This document shows positions 43,300 through 54,695 of a stretch of 64,000 bases of DNA, in pieces. A program made the translations under genes and the position numbers. Under the pieces are notes generated by a model that was not told where the DNA came from, made no database searches, and was given only the letters and a program-made list of their open reading frames with translations. Origin of the DNA: Ursus arctos (Eukaryota > Chordata > Mammalia > Carnivora > Ursidae); the NCBI RefSeq assembly GCF_023065955.2, contig NW_026623008.1, positions 25,137,001-25,201,000 of the forward strand. The letters run 5' to 3'. The first letter of the stretch is position 1. Each line of letters begins with the position of its first letter.

Positions 43300-45917
43300 A
43301 GCCACACAGACACGGACTCTCTCCCAACCCCACTGATGCCTACAGGGCATTTCCCGAGGTGGGCCCGCCGTGCCAGGCCCCCTGCACAGCCAGACCCATG
43401 CTGCTCCTTGTGCAGGCCCCAGGAGAGGTTCTCACGGTGGGGGGAGGGGGGCAGCAGGACCACCAGGACCCCCGTAACCATAGCACCTATGGCTGGACAC
43501 CCCCATGCAAGGGAGAAAGCTAAAAAGACCAGGACAGAGAAAACCACGGGTCAGAAAAAAAGCAGAAGAGAGACGGGCAGATAGAAAAGAGACACAAAGG
43601 CAGACATGGCGAGAGAGAAAAGGAAAAGACCAAATCAGGCGCAGACAAGGCAACAGTAACAAGAAGGATGGAGGGAGAGAGAAACACACGGGGAACCACC
43701 AGCTCCCGCAGCTTCCCGACAAAGGCTTTCCGTGGCACCTTACACACAGGCCCCCCGCACGGGGCCGTCGAGAAGAAAGGGATACTGAACACAGACCGCA
43801 GGGAGCAGCTGTGCTTTAAGTGGAAGAAAAGGGCAGTAGCCAGAGGAGTTCAGGGCCCAAAGACAGCCCCCTTTTTATTATGAACATGTTTTATGTAAAG
43901 AGTAAAGCCGATGGAGGAGAGAAATAAAAAGGGAAAGGTAGAGGGGAGAGAAGAGCCCAATCCCAGAGACAAGAGATGGGATCCAGAGGTCTGAGAACTG
44001 GGACCGGCAGCAGGAACCCCATCACTTCCTGGGGAGTGGGGGGAGGGAGAGCGGCCGCAGGCGCGGGTGCAGGCAGGAAGGGGACAGGATGTGGGAGAAG
44101 TCCACTCCTGATGGTGCATGTGTTCTCAGTGGGGGTGCTGGCCAGGTCATCTTGAGATGGACCAGGAATTTGTGTCTTGGAATGGCTACTCTCAGGACTA
44201 AGGCAGGACGCTGACCAGCTAGCCAATAAAGAGAGAGCTAAGCTGTGCTGGGCTCAGAACGCACTGGTGGCAGGATTCAGAGCCCAGGGCGGGGGGACGG
44301 GGCGGGGGGGTGTAGGGCAGGGGCAGCAGAGGACTAAAGGTTGAGGGTCCCTGTGGAACAGTCGCTCAAGGGGTGGTCCTGAAGGACGGGGGCTGACGAA
44401 AGCTGCTCAGGGGGGTGGTCCAGAGGTCTCCAGCTTCCCAAGAGGCCTTGCACAGCTGGGTACAGCCATCGTTCCACCCACCTCCTGGGCTCTCCTCTGC
44501 CAGGTCACGGTCACGGCCAGCCATGACCTCAATTTGCCCTTGGTTGTAGTTCTTAGTCCATCCACCTGGGGAAGCAGCACCACCCTCCACCTTCCCACTG
44601 CCCACACCAGGGCCATGGACATCCTTTCTCCCACATTCTCTTGGGACTCTGAGCCCAGTCTAGACTGGCCTGAGGGCTTCTCTGCTCTAAACTCAGTGCT
44701 GATCACTCCAAGGCAGAAAATAAAGCCTAGGCAGCACACCTGTACCTGGCCCACCCACTCTAGAAGCTCTAGAAGCTTCTGAGGCTCCTTCTCAGAGGTC
44801 TCAAGGGACTCAGTCTAAAGAGACAGAGGCAAGAAAACCTCTCAGGCTCATGGAAGCTTTGGGGAATCACATCTCCTCCGAAGACTGGAACCACCACCAG
44901 GGCCCTTTGCTTGGGTCTGAGGGTTCGTCTCCTCCCTTCCTCCTCCACCCAGAAATCACAGTGCTGGCTCCAAGAAAGACACGTTCTCAAAGAGGCAGAG
45001 GCTCCCCTGAACGAGAAGTCCCAGGTGCTCAAGGAGGCCTGAAGTTCAGGCAGAGGCATCAGCCCCTCCTGCTGAACTCCGAGTGCCAGGCCGGCACCTC
45101 CTCAAAGCCCCCCACAGCCCACAGGCTCTGTGTAGCTGCTGGCCTGACCGGGCCCTGGCTGTTGCCAGGCATGGTTGCCAAGCACAGGCTCACATCCCGG
45201 GGTCATCAGAAAGCTGCCGGGAGAAGAGAAAAAAGAGCCCTCAAGTCTGGTCTGAGAGGGGCCTGGCCCATAAACTCTGCCAGCTCAGAAGGACAGTGAA
45301 TGGGGAGGGGGGCCTTGAAGGTCAAGGCCTTACCCGCCCTGGGGCTGGGAGCTGAGACCACCCAGCTCCTGGCAGCCAGAATTCAGAGGCACACGCACAC
45401 TGGCATCTCCAGACACAAACATCCAAGTTCACTACATGAGTGCATACACCCACACACATACACCTCGCACACACAGTGCGGCCGCGTGCACACGGCTCTC
45501 CAGGACACAGGTGCACACGCCACTCCCCCGCGCTGTCGCTCCAACTGCCCTCCACCAGGACCCCAGTGGTCTTCTGGAAGAATCTGGGCAGAGCTCTGGG
45601 TGTGTCTTCCACCTGGTGCTGTGTTTGTGAGTGGCAGAGCAGGGTGTGTGTGTCTGATGAAAGAGTACGTGTGAGAACACGTGTGAGTAGAAGCTGTGTG
45701 TGCCCACGCGCTTACACTCAAAGGTTGGAATGCATGGAAGGATACACGTAAGCATGGGGGACTTTAAAAAGAGCCCACGGTAGCTACAATTCAATCTGCA
45801 CCGCCCCCCACTCCTGCAGACACATGCACCTGCCAGGACATCAGCCGCTCTGGCCAGCTCGCTGCTCCCAGCACACACACACCTAGTGCCCCGCGGCACA
45901 GCAGTGAGGACCAAGCT
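43300..45917. other. GC-rich intronic sequence without recognised genes
   Basis: About 2.6 kb. It contains a purine-rich stretch (43505-43700), a G-rich run at 44286-44323, and CA/TG-rich sequence at 45390-45530 and 45640-45700. Multiple overlapping open frames on both strands (for example 44850-45299 plus, 45432-45914 minus) lack domains and reflect base composition. CpGs are scattered and do not form an island. Confidence 0.4.
44286..44323 (+). other. Putative G-quadruplex run
   Basis: Five or more G runs of three or longer (AGGGCGGGGGGACGGGGCGG, then further G runs and GTAGGGCAGGGG) separated by short loops on the plus strand, which is the template-opposite strand for the minus-strand gene. 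Confidence 0.7.
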
Positions 45918-46128
45918 CAGCCTATGGAGTCAGACAGCCCTGAATTCCCAGCCCCACTCCACCACTTGCTGGCTGGCTGTGTGACCTTGGGCACCCTGCT
46001 TACCCTCTCTGAGCCTCAGCTCCCTCAGGCAGGAGGGGATAATAGCTCCCCTGCAGGCATGATGGGAAGATCAATGACGTTATGGATGTGAACCGCCAGG
46101 CACAGGAAACTCAGTAAACATTAATTAC
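45918..46128 (+). repeat. MIR SINE, near full length
   Basis: ATGGAGTCAGACAGCCCTGA, CCACCACTTGCTGGCTGGCT with GTGTGACCTTGGGCACCCTG, TCTCTGAGCCTCAGCTCCCT, GGGGATAATAGCTCCC and CAGTAAACATTAATTACC follow forward MIR order. Confidence 0.9.
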
Positions 46129-46147
46129 CACCCATTCTCTCCCTTCC

Positions 46148-46760
46148 ACCCACCCTTGTGTCTTTCATTCACACAATGGGTAAGTTTTTCTTGAGCGCTA
46201 ACCCTGTGTCGGAGCCTGCTGGAGGCACTGGAGGCGCCAAGTCCCTATGCTCCTCCCCACACAGCTTGTTTTCTGGTGGGGGAGGCAGAGGTCAGCAAGT
46301 GACCACAGGCAGACAGTATAAGGAGTTCCATCAAAGCTATGGGGGAGGGAATGGGGGGGAGCTTCATCCGCGGGGGTCCACCCCCCGAGGGTGTCACTCT
46401 GGAAGCAGAGATCTGAGGGGAAGTAAGAGTGAGCCATGGAAGATCTGGGGGGGAGAACATTCGGGGCAGAGAAAAGGGCAAGTGTAAATGAACCAGCTTG
46501 TTTTCATGGTAACAGCAGGAAGGCCAGCACCCCTGGGAAGGAGCCCATGCAGAGGAGTGGGGGAGGTGAGAGGCAGCAGATGGGCAGTCAAGGCTGCCAC
46601 CCATCTGGAGGGTTTGAGCTCTGTGCGAGCGGGGGAAGAGGTGACCTGGTCTGATCCTTCTGTGTGAGGGTCTGTCCCGCTGCTGTGTGCAGAGGAACGG
46701 CGGCAACATGGGGAAGCAGACAGACCAGCCAGGGAGCTACTGTCCCTGGGGAGAGACAGA
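46148..46760 (-). repeat. L2 LINE copy, about 600 bp
   Basis: TTCATTCACACAATGGGTAA with TTTCTTGAGCGCTAACCCTG, AGCTTGTTTTCTGGTGGGGG with AGGCAGAGGTCAG, GAAGCAGAGATCTGAGGGGA, CATTCGGGGCAGAGAAAAGG, TCTGGAGGGTTTGAGCTCTG and AGGTGACCTGGTCTGATCCT are in reverse L2 order. Confidence 0.7.
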
Positions 46761-47034
46761 GAGGGTTTCAAAGACTCATCCTGCACCACGCTGACCCCCA
46801 ACCTGCCCTTGCCTCCCCCCCAACTCCCACCCTCCTACCCATCCTCGGGCCCCTCACTCAGGATGACTCTGGGCTAGACAGGCCACTCCCCAGCTCTTTC
46901 TGAGCCTGTTTTTCAAAGGCCACCTCCCCAGAAGACCCTCCCCGGGTCCCCATCTATGCACACCCACGGCACTTGGAACCTGGTTTAAAGGACAAACCAA
47001 TGCTATCTTACTTACAGCCCAAGGACGGACATGG

Positions 47035-47105
47035 GATCTGATTCTCCTTTATGCATCTACCCACCAGATACAGCACACAGTAGGTGCTCCATAAATGCAT
47101 GTTTG
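47035..47105 (+). repeat. L2 LINE 3' tail
   Basis: ACAGCACACAGTAGGTGCTC followed by CATAAATGCATGTTTG is a forward L2 terminus. Confidence 0.6.
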
Positions 47106-47214
47106 TAATATGACACCTGTCCTTTCCTGCCCAGGGTTTGGCACCCCTCCCCCAATTCCCCCCTTCTCGTCTCACCAAGTGATGCTTTGTTTTTGTTAAC
47201 AAACAAGACCAGGC

Positions 47215-47390
47215 ACCTGCCGTGGGCGGAGTGTCTTCAAGCACACGCTCTCATTTCACCTCCCAACTGTCCTCTGAGCAGGGGCTAGTAGGACCCCACT
47301 TTACAGATGAGAAAACTGAGGTGCAGAGGGATTCAATAACTTGCCCCTGGTGGCACAGCCAGCCAGGAGTAGCAGTAGCAAATGAGGCTG
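47215..47390 (-). repeat. MIR SINE
   Basis: CACTTTACAGATGAGAAAAC with TGAGGTGCAGAGGGATTCAA and TAACTTGCCCCTGGTGGCAC are the reverse MIR core. Confidence 0.8.
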
Positions 47391-48265
47391 AAGTTACATT
47401 GGACCCCGAGTCAAAGTTCTCCTGCTCGCTCCAATGGGGTGGGAGGGGTGGGGAGTGGGGGTTTGTGTCTTAATTTTTTAAATAAACAAACGGGTGACTA
47501 TTTCTTACAAGTTATTTATGCAGACTGGCCTGGCCGAGGGATTTCTCCACCCTGCACTCGTCGAGGCATGTGAGTAGACCAGACTTGGCCTCAGCATTCT
47601 GGACCTCCTCCCTCAACTCCACCTCCACCATCCAGGTTGAGAGGGGCTTGTCCACCACCAGGAAACACAGAAAGGGGGTTGGGGTGCAGGATGAAGACGC
47701 AGGCTCATGTTACCCCACATCCACCGCCACCAGGCCCAGGCCTCCCTGTGAGCTGGGAGAGGTGGGCTCCTTGGGCCTATTCACCAAGCTGCTTATTTCC
47801 TTCCGGGCATCAAATATCCTTTTGATTTTCAAATCGTTTGCATGCTTAGCATGTAAGGAGAAAGCGCGATGGACGAGGGGAATCTCCTCTGGAACACAGA
47901 CCCATGCTGAATGCCAGGCAGAGCACCCGGGCCCCAGCACACCCCTCCGCGGAGATAACAGAGAATCAGAGACCCACGCCATCCCCTCTTGCTGGAGAAT
48001 CAGAGACCCACACCATCCCCTCTTGCTGACCCTGACTTTGTCAACGTTCCATTTCCCTAACAAAGCCTACATCCTCGCCCTTGCCATGTGACACTTAGAA
48101 TTCATCCTAAGCCCTGGTGAGCAACAGGTGACACCCACAGAGACTCACCTTGCTTATGACCCACTTCTCTGTACCCTTCTTCTTCCTGTTAGGATTCCTG
48201 TATACCCTCCCACATTCCCTCCCCAAGCAGACTGACTAGCTCCCTCCTCTCTGCCCCCAAATTCA
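47391..48265. other. Intronic sequence with a 34-bp duplication
   Basis: No gene or recognised repeat apart from the short tandem duplication at 47961-48028. Open frame 47570-48091 plus (173 codons) crosses the duplication without a domain. Confidence 0.4.
47961..48028. repeat. 34-bp tandem duplication
   Basis: Two adjacent 34-bp units beginning GAGAATCAGAGACCCAC (47961-47994 and 47995-48028) differ at a single G/A position, so the duplication is recent. Confidence 0.97.
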
Positions 48266-48267
48266 AT

Positions 48268-48350
48268 CACCAAACACGAGTGGAGTCCGTGTCTGTTCCT
48301 AGAACAGAATGATGGGTAAAACATGATCCCTGCCTTGGTACAGTCTAGCA
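48268..48350 (-). repeat. L2 LINE 3' end fragment
   Basis: CACCAAACACGAGTGGAGTC, CTAGAACAGAATGATGGGTA and ATGATCCCTGCCTTGGTACA with GTCTAGCACC resemble the reverse L2 terminus. Confidence 0.5.
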
Positions 48351-48882
48351 CCTTCTATTAGCCCCTCTCCTTCTTTTCAAAAACATCACTGTTACCATGT
48401 CTAGCTGTTCTAGGAACTATGCTAGTTCCTCCGAGGCCAGCACCATGGCCTGTTAAGGATGCTATCCTGGCATCTCGGACATTGTCCCAGGACCCTGAGT
48501 AGGAAGCTGTCTGAATAATAGAAAAAGCACCTTGTAAAATCATGAGGGCTCCATTAAATCAGTTAGCCTGTATTTTTTGGTGCATCTATTGTTATGGATC
48601 GTGCAAAAGGCCACGTTTCACAATTGCACATTCCTGGCCATGTCTTTTCCAGTGGTAAGCATTGCAGCTCAATGGGAGAGAGTGTGCCCAGGGCCAGAGA
48701 GTGGGCAAGAGCAAGCCTGGGCGGGCGGCTCTACCAGCCAGACTGGCAGAAGGGGAGGGACCTTCGTTCTCTGTGTGGCCTCACGTCTGCAGCCTCCATG
48801 GTTCCTTCTATGCCTCCCTCACTTTAGAAATATCTGTTTGCCTGAAAACAGCCTTCAGACTTTGCCCTCAGACTTCAAACTC

Positions 48883-48903
48883 TTTTTTTTTTTTTTTTTT
48901 TTT
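48883..48903. repeat. T homopolymer
   Basis: A run of about 21 T residues with no clear SINE or LINE body attached. It may be the tail of a decayed reverse-oriented retroposon. Confidence 0.85.
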
Positions 48904-49009
48904 AATCTCAACTCATCACAGCAATAGCCTGAAGAGGGGGAAACCAACAAGGGAGAGTTTCTTTTCTCTCTTAACAGCCCAAGGGATGAAGCGGCTGAAG
49001 ATCCCATCA

Positions 49010-49180
49010 GGTTAATTCAGAAATACGAAGACTTCACATTTTCATTTTCCATTAAGTAATTACGACACTGCCATAGTAACATTGCTGACCCATTTTATTT
49101 TTTCATTAAGTTGCCCTGTTTTAGATTAGAAGTAAAAAACAAGCATTAACACACATTTGTTGTTAATGTTTATACAACCG
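49010..49180. promoter_or_regulatory. Candidate conserved non-coding element
   Basis: Repeat-free AT-rich block with GGTTAATTCAG, CCATTAAGTAATTACGACAC (GTAATTAC at 49056-49063), TTTCATTAAGTTGCC and CATTAACACACATTTGTTGT. The homeodomain-like cores recur as in the other candidate blocks. Confidence 0.3.
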
Positions 49181-49604
49181 TAGACTGAGAAAGACCTTTC
49201 TCTAGTATAAAACAAACAGGAAAGCCAAAATACTGACAAATTTGAGTGGGCAAAATTGAAGAACCTCTATATGTGGGGAGGAAGGAAGGGAGTGAGGGAG
49301 GGAGGGAAAAAATCATCAAAGCTAAAGACAAGCTCCAAACTGGGAAGAAGATTTGCCATACTGCTACAGATAAAGAGCCAATATCCTTCATATGCAAAAA
49401 GTTCTTACAAATCAATAAGAGAAAATATGAACCATGACACAGGAAATGAGCAAAGTATGTGAACAGACAGTCTGCAGGAAAAGAGACAAAGATGACTAAG
49501 AAATATGAAAAGATGTTCAATTTCATTTATAATTAAAGAAATGCAATAGTGAGATGCTGGATACATATCAGATTGGCAATTTTTAAAAAGCTGTTGGAAA
49601 GGTG

Positions 49605-49797
49605 CAGAGCAGGGTTCCTGGACCAGCACACCGGCATCACCCAGGAACTTGTTGGAAATGCCAATTCTCAATCCTACACCAGACCTATTCCACCTCAGAT
49701 CTACTGCATCCGAATTTCTTGGGCCCAGAAATCTGTATTTTCACAAACCATCTAGATGATTCTGATGTACTCCAAGTTGTAGAGAAACCAAGAATTC
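49605..49797 (-). mobile_element. MER5 (hAT-Charlie) nested in L1M
   Basis: TTCCTGGACCAGCACACCGG with CATCACCCAGGAACTTGTTG with GAAATGCCAATTCTCAATCC, TCTACTGCATCCGAATTTCT and GGGCCCAGAAATCTGTATTT are the reverse of MER5A. Ends lie near GGGTTCCTGGACC and GTAGAGAAACCA. Confidence 0.8.
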
Positions 49798-50050
49798 TCA
49801 AATACTATCGGTAATATTTAAATTAATGGCATATGGCATAAATGCATATACCTGTCAAGGAAATAAATTAGTTCTATAGACTATCCATTCAGATTGAAAT
49901 CACTCACACACACACACCCAATTATTTTATTGTGGTATTATCTGGGCTGGCCAAGAACTAGAAAAAGCCTAAATTATAAAGGGCTGATTCAGTCATTGGT
50001 GGTAACTTATGAAATACTACGCAATCATTAACAAGAATGAGAAGAATATA

Positions 50051-50532
50051 CAGTAGCCCCCCCCCCCCTTATCCACAGGGGATACATTTCAAGACCCCCA
50101 GTGGATCCCTAAAACCATAGATAGTACCAAACCCTTTATATATACTATGTTTTCTCCTATACATGCATATCTATGATAAAGTTTAATCTACACATTAGAC
50201 ACAGTAAAAGATGAACAACTATAACTAATAAGAAAACAGGTCATAAAAATATGCTGTAGTAAAAGTTATGTGAATGTGGTCTCTCTCTCTTTCTCTCTCA
50301 AAATATCCTATCGGACACTACTCGCCCTTCCTCTTGTGATGATGTGAGATGATAAAATGCCTACATGATGAGATGAAGTGAGGAGAATGACGTAGATATG
50401 CTGACGTAGCGTTATGCTACTACTGACCTCCTGACCATCTGTCAGAAGGTGGATAATCTGCTTCCAGACCCCGGATGACCCATAACTGAAACCCTGGAAC
50501 GCAGAGCCATGGATAAGAAGGGGGCACTACCG
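50051..50532 (+). mobile_element. Tigger-type (TcMar) non-autonomous DNA transposon, complete
   Basis: Left end CAGTAGCCCCCCCCCCCTTA then TCCACAGGGG. The right end, read in reverse, is CGGTAGTGCCCCCTTCTTAT with CCATGG, so terminal inverted repeats are present. It is preceded by the target TA (50049-50050); the right TA has mutated to TG. The interior has AAGTTATGTGAATGTGGTCT and TGATGATGTGAGATGATAAA with ATGCCTACATGATGAGATGA, a widespread about 480-bp eutherian element. I do not assign an exact family name. Confidence 0.8.
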
Positions 50533-50830
50533 TGTGCCTACCCAGAAAGGAAGACATATGAGATGTTGCCAAGAGAAAAAAGCATGTTACAGAATAGTGT
50601 ATTTGCTATATCTAGAAGGATCCCATTTGTATGAGATATAAAGAGTTTGTGTCATATTTCTTTCTCTGTGTTTTGAAGATTTCTAGAGTAATTTAGAAGA
50701 AGCTATTAGTAAGAGGGACTGGGGATCTGCAGTGAGGAGAAGGTCTTTTTTCCTCATATGCCCCTCTACATTGTTTAAATTTTTGCCCTAAGTATATGTT
50801 ACCATTATAATAATTGAAAAGTAGTCATAA

Positions 50831-51515
50831 CTCATTAACTTCAAAGAAAGAGAAGGAACAAGCAAGAGAGAGAAGCACGGCTGGGGAAGAGGGAAATTCA
50901 GTCATTTGGAAAACTGCATCCTGGAGACTATTCAGGCCCAGCTGAGTACGTCGGAGGCCTCTTCTGTACTCTATCTTCAGGTGGCTTTGATGAAGGACAA
51001 GTTACTGGTTTCATTGAACTGGTGGCTTTCAAAACAGATCCTTGTGAACAAAAATAAAACCCCATATTCATTAAACTAGGCAAGGACCCTTGAGCCACCT
51101 GATTTTCCTCCCTGTTGGCCCATCCCACACAACTGGCTGTGCTGTGGACTGCTGGCCACTGAATCTCATCTGGTTTCCAGGAGAATACAAATAGGCAGTC
51201 TCCATTACAAACTACAGGTGAGTGTAAATGCCAGTGTGGACGTATCTCATATTTGCAAGTCAGAGTCAATAAAGACTATGTTTGTGCATTAGAAATGACA
51301 CAGTCTGTTTCCACGGAGGTATGTGCGTGGTCTATGCTGCTGTTTACATCGTGGGAATTGATAAGACAATGATGAAGAGGAGTTCAGGCTCCTACCCCCT
51401 CCAAAAAAGGTCAATATATTTTATTCTCTCATTCAGCTTGGATTTCCACTTTTGACCAGCCAGCAAGCAAATGGGTTTGCCTGAACAATCACTTATGAAA
51501 ACCCTGATCCATGCA
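50831..51515. other. Intronic sequence, nothing recognised
   Basis: No gene, RNA or recognised repeat was seen. The 113-codon minus-strand open frame (50928-51269) has no domain. Confidence 0.4.
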
Positions 51516-51960
51516 TTATCCAATCATCCTTCCATCTATGCATCCTTGGATCCTTTCTTTACCCATTTATCTATCCAAACACTCTTAAATCTACTCAGCC
51601 AAGGAATCTACTCATTGTCCATTCCCTCAATCCTTTCATGCAACCATTCCATCTGTATAATCAAGTCAACACTTCCATCTATCCATTCACCCCTCCACTC
51701 ACCTTTTCATATATGCATCCAGTCCTTTCACTCTTCCTATCTATCCCACCTACCCTTCCATTTTACCAGCCTACCAACCCCATCCTTCATCCTAGCCATC
51801 CACGCATTCATCTATCCCCCATATACAATAGCCTATCCATCTACTCATCCATCCCATAATGCCATCTAACTATCCCATCCACTCATCCACCCTTCCATCA
51901 TCTACTATCTATCCACCCTGTTCATCCATCCACACACCCATTCATCAACTGTGTCTCTTC
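51516..51960. repeat. Degenerate (ATCC)n/(CCAT)n tetranucleotide region
   Basis: About 440 bp dominated by CATCC, CCATCTATCC and ATTCATC words (CATCTATCCATTCACCCCTC, ACTCATCCATCCCATAATG). It is an old decayed tetranucleotide satellite. The 132-codon plus-strand open frame (51471-51869) is Ser/His/Pro/Ile-rich because of it. Confidence 0.85.
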
Positions 51961-52454
51961 ATCCCACCCATGGGGTAGGATGCCTCTGGAGGTGAAGAGA
52001 CTGGGGCGGCCAACCTCCAATGACTTTACAAGAAAAAAAAAATAATGATTGAAAAACTCTATTTTCCCAAGGCCTACTAAGCTCTTTCACCCAGGACATA
52101 CCTGGGCACTCTCAACAGTGAGTCTTATCCAAACTTCGCATCCCTCCTCTTTCTTTCATGCCCAGGCTCTCCCACTGGTCTCTCATCAGCTGTGACTTCA
52201 AGGTACCAGCAAAAGCAAAAAACATCAGACTTAAAACTTGTAACTTCTAGCACCAGCCTGAGCCAGAGTAACTACATGTTCCTTTCTTTCTGACCCCACC
52301 TGCCACATTGAACTCTAGCCTGGGGTGAAGCCCCAGCCATGATGTTTGTGCCTCTGGCCCAGTTTACCTCCTGGTCTGGCCTGGTCCACCCTGGCCTAAA
52401 ACCACTCACAATCCAGTGCCACTCAGCAAGGCTTCAACTGAAGAATCTGTCTTC

Positions 52455-52660
52455 TATTTGGGAACATTTAATAAACACCTACTACAAGGCAGGAACTATG
52501 CTAGGCATTTTCTATGTGACACCTAATTTCATTTACACTGAAATTCTCTGAGGTAGGCAGTCTCAGTGAAGCGAAGCAATTTGTCTGAGGTCACACAGCT
52601 GCTAAGAGGCAATATCAGAATTCAAACACAGATCTGACTCCAAAGATTTGGCTCTTTTCG
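52455..52660 (-). repeat. MIR SINE, near full length
   Basis: TAATAAACACCTACTACAAG with GCAGGAACTATGCTAGGCAT, AAGCAATTTGTCTGAGGTCA with CACAGCTGCTAAGAGGC and AGAATTCAAACACAGATCTG give reverse MIR. Confidence 0.8.
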
Positions 52661-53042
52661 TTCCCACAAGCTGCCACTCAGAGGACAACTTCCACACTAA
52701 CCCAGACAGAGAGAAAAAATCAGAATGGTAAGCAAGAAAAACACCCATTTTCCTAACTGCATCTGTAACTAATAAAAAATGATCATGTGAAGGAGAAGGT
52801 ATGGTATACAGTGAGTGCAAACTCAGCGTCCAGGGCTGGCTGAAGGCTTTCTGGATATTATTTCATAAAAAAGAGAGTGAAGTCCCTTTGATGAGTTTTC
52901 TGAGGGTCCTTCCACACACTGTGATTGAACAGCTCCCCCCTCAAGGTTTCAAGGGTTTGGAGGATGAGCTCTACCATTTCCTCCAGGAGAAGGACCTGAG
53001 CCCCTGGTGTTCACCCTGTTCACAATTCCATCCATAAGGTAG

Positions 53043-53228
53043 TGATTCTTTAAAGATTTATTTATTTATTTGAGAGACAGAGAGACAGGGAGGGGGGTCG
53101 CAGAGGGAGATGGAGAGAGAGAATCTCAAGCAGACTCCAACAGAGGGCTCGAACTCACGACCCTGAGATCATGACCTGAGCTGAAATCAAGAGTCAGATG
53201 CTTAACTGACTGAGCCACCCAGGGGCTC
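53043..53228 (-). mobile_element. SINEC (CAN SINE), older subfamily
   Basis: AAAGATTTATTTATTTATTT tail, GAGAATCTCAAGCAGACTCC, GATCATGACCTGAGCTGAAA with TCAAGAGTCAGATGCTTAAC and GAGCCACCCAGGGGC. Target duplications CCATAAGGTAG (53032-53042) and CCATAAAGTAG (53229-53239) differ at one base. Confidence 0.93.
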
Positions 53229-53449
53229 CCATAAAGTAGGAACTCTTCTGTCCTTGGCAATCCATAGGGGTTCAATTCCTGCTCACCACTTATTTGCCAT
53301 GGGACTGACCAGCTTGCTTCAGCTTCTCCAGCCCCTGCTCCCTCTCTGCAAGATGGAAACGGGAAGAGTGCCTATCTGCGGGACGGCCATGACACTGGAA
53401 CTACTGGAACTTACTTTGTTTCACCTCTCCTCGTTGGCTATTTCATTTA

Positions 53450-53660
53450 TTTCCATTTTCCCTCTGTTATAAATCACACTACATGTCTTACACAGAAATG
53501 CTTGACTGCAACCCTGGTTATTTCTTCAGGGTAAGCTCTTGGAAGTGGAATACTGAGTCCAAAGACATGAATATTTTTAAGGCTGTTGAGAACGTATTGC
53601 CAAGTTGCTTTCCAGAAAGTTTGTGACAATTTACACCCCTACAGGCAGTTTGTGCAGGTG
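53450..53660 (-). mobile_element. Possible old L1M-type 3' fragment
   Basis: GGTAAGCTCTTGGAAGTGGA with ATACTGAGTCCAAAGACATG, GCCAAGTTGCTTTCCAGAAA and GTTTGTGACAATTTACACCC are phrases of a common reversed old L1 3' UTR ('attactgggtcaaagggtatg ... caaattgccctccagaaaggttgt'). Confidence 0.55.
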
Positions 53661-54335
53661 CCCATCACGCGGCACTCTTGCCGCCACGTAGACTTCTGCT
53701 CTGGAACGATCTTTGTATTTCTCTTTATGTACAAATTCATATATAATGTGGCACAAATACGTAAGTACGAGCTTATTATGCATATTGGGTTTTTAGTGCC
53801 ATTTGGCTTGTTACTTTTCTTTTTTTCATTCCCTTGGCTGTCTCTCCCTCGGTCCCACCCTCACCTACCCACATCACCCACTAGCCAACACACACCCCTG
53901 GCTCACCCACATCAACAATCTCATTTGCATCTTTCCATATTTTTATTCTTGCTCATAAAACCATATACGAACATAAACTTACATATTCCAAATACACATT
54001 TACATATATAGTAGGGCTCTGACACTGTTTATCTTTTTTAAATTGGATCATATTATACACACTTCTCAGCATCTTGCTTTTCTCACTCAATAATAATGAC
54101 GTTTCAATTAAATGAAGTAATGTCTGCAGAGTACTTAGCATAGTGACTGGGGCTCTGAGTATGTGTTATTTATTATTGCTTTTGTTGTTGTTGTAAATTT
54201 AAAAAGAACTGGCATCTTTCCTAATGCTGTGAGGTTCACGGGGAAGGGCCTCCCTTAGTCTTATCAGCCTCATTCGGGAAGGCACAGGGGAGGGCAAGGT
54301 CACTACGGCTGTGCATGGAACTTCCACATGTCCTG
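53661..54335. other. Intronic sequence, nothing firmly recognised
   Basis: AT-rich, perhaps a further continuation of the L1M-like piece (TTTTTAAATTGGATCATATT, ACACACTTCTCAGCATCTTG with CTTTTCTCACTCAATAATAA). No gene was seen. Confidence 0.35.
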
Positions 54336-54339
54336 AGTC

Positions 54340-54695
54340 ACCCTTCATATGGACTGAACACCTACTATCGGCCGGGGACTCTCTGTGGTCCAAAGGGATG
54401 ACAGGCAAACACACACACGGTCCCAGCCCTCCTGAGGCTTACAGTCTATGAGGGAGTGCAGTAACAAAGCAATGACTCTGATCGATGTATAATCATCACC
54501 TGAGAGAAGAGCCAGAGCAAGGAACACAATTCTATGAGAAGGATCTAGCCCAGGGGTCCAGGAGGAAGACGTGAACCTTGAGCCAAGATGTGACAGATGA
54601 ATTTTGGTTAATGACGTGAAAGGGGGCAGGGACGCTCCGGACAGAGGAATCAGAACATGCAAAGGCCCAGAGGCAGGAGGGAGGGAGCATGGCAC
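54340..54695 (-). repeat. L2 LINE 3' end
   Basis: ACTGAACACCTACTATCGGC, CCTCCTGAGGCTTACAGTCT with ATGAGGGAG, GACAGAGGAATCAGAACATG with CAAAGGCCCAGAGGCAGGAG give the reverse L2 terminus and the segment upstream of it. Confidence 0.8.

Larger units (their letters stand above)
49275..50830 (+). mobile_element. L1M 3' end with nested MER5 and Tigger elements
   Basis: Forward old L1 3' region in three pieces. 49275-49600: AAATCATCAAAGCTAAAGAC, AGAGCCAATATCCTTCATAT with GCAAAAAGTTCTTACAAATC, GTTCAATTTCATTTATAATT. 49800-50050: AGAACTAGAAAAAGCCTAAA, ATGAAATACTACGCAATCAT with TAACAAGAATGAGAAGAA. 50533-50830: AAAAGCATGTTACAGAATAG with TGTATTTGC and CATTGTTTAAATTTTTGCCC. The pieces join in order when the two DNA transposons are removed. 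Confidence 0.75.

Noticed and set aside
51471..51869. Protein gene with Ser/His/Pro repeats
   Set aside because: The frame is produced by the ATCC tetranucleotide region.
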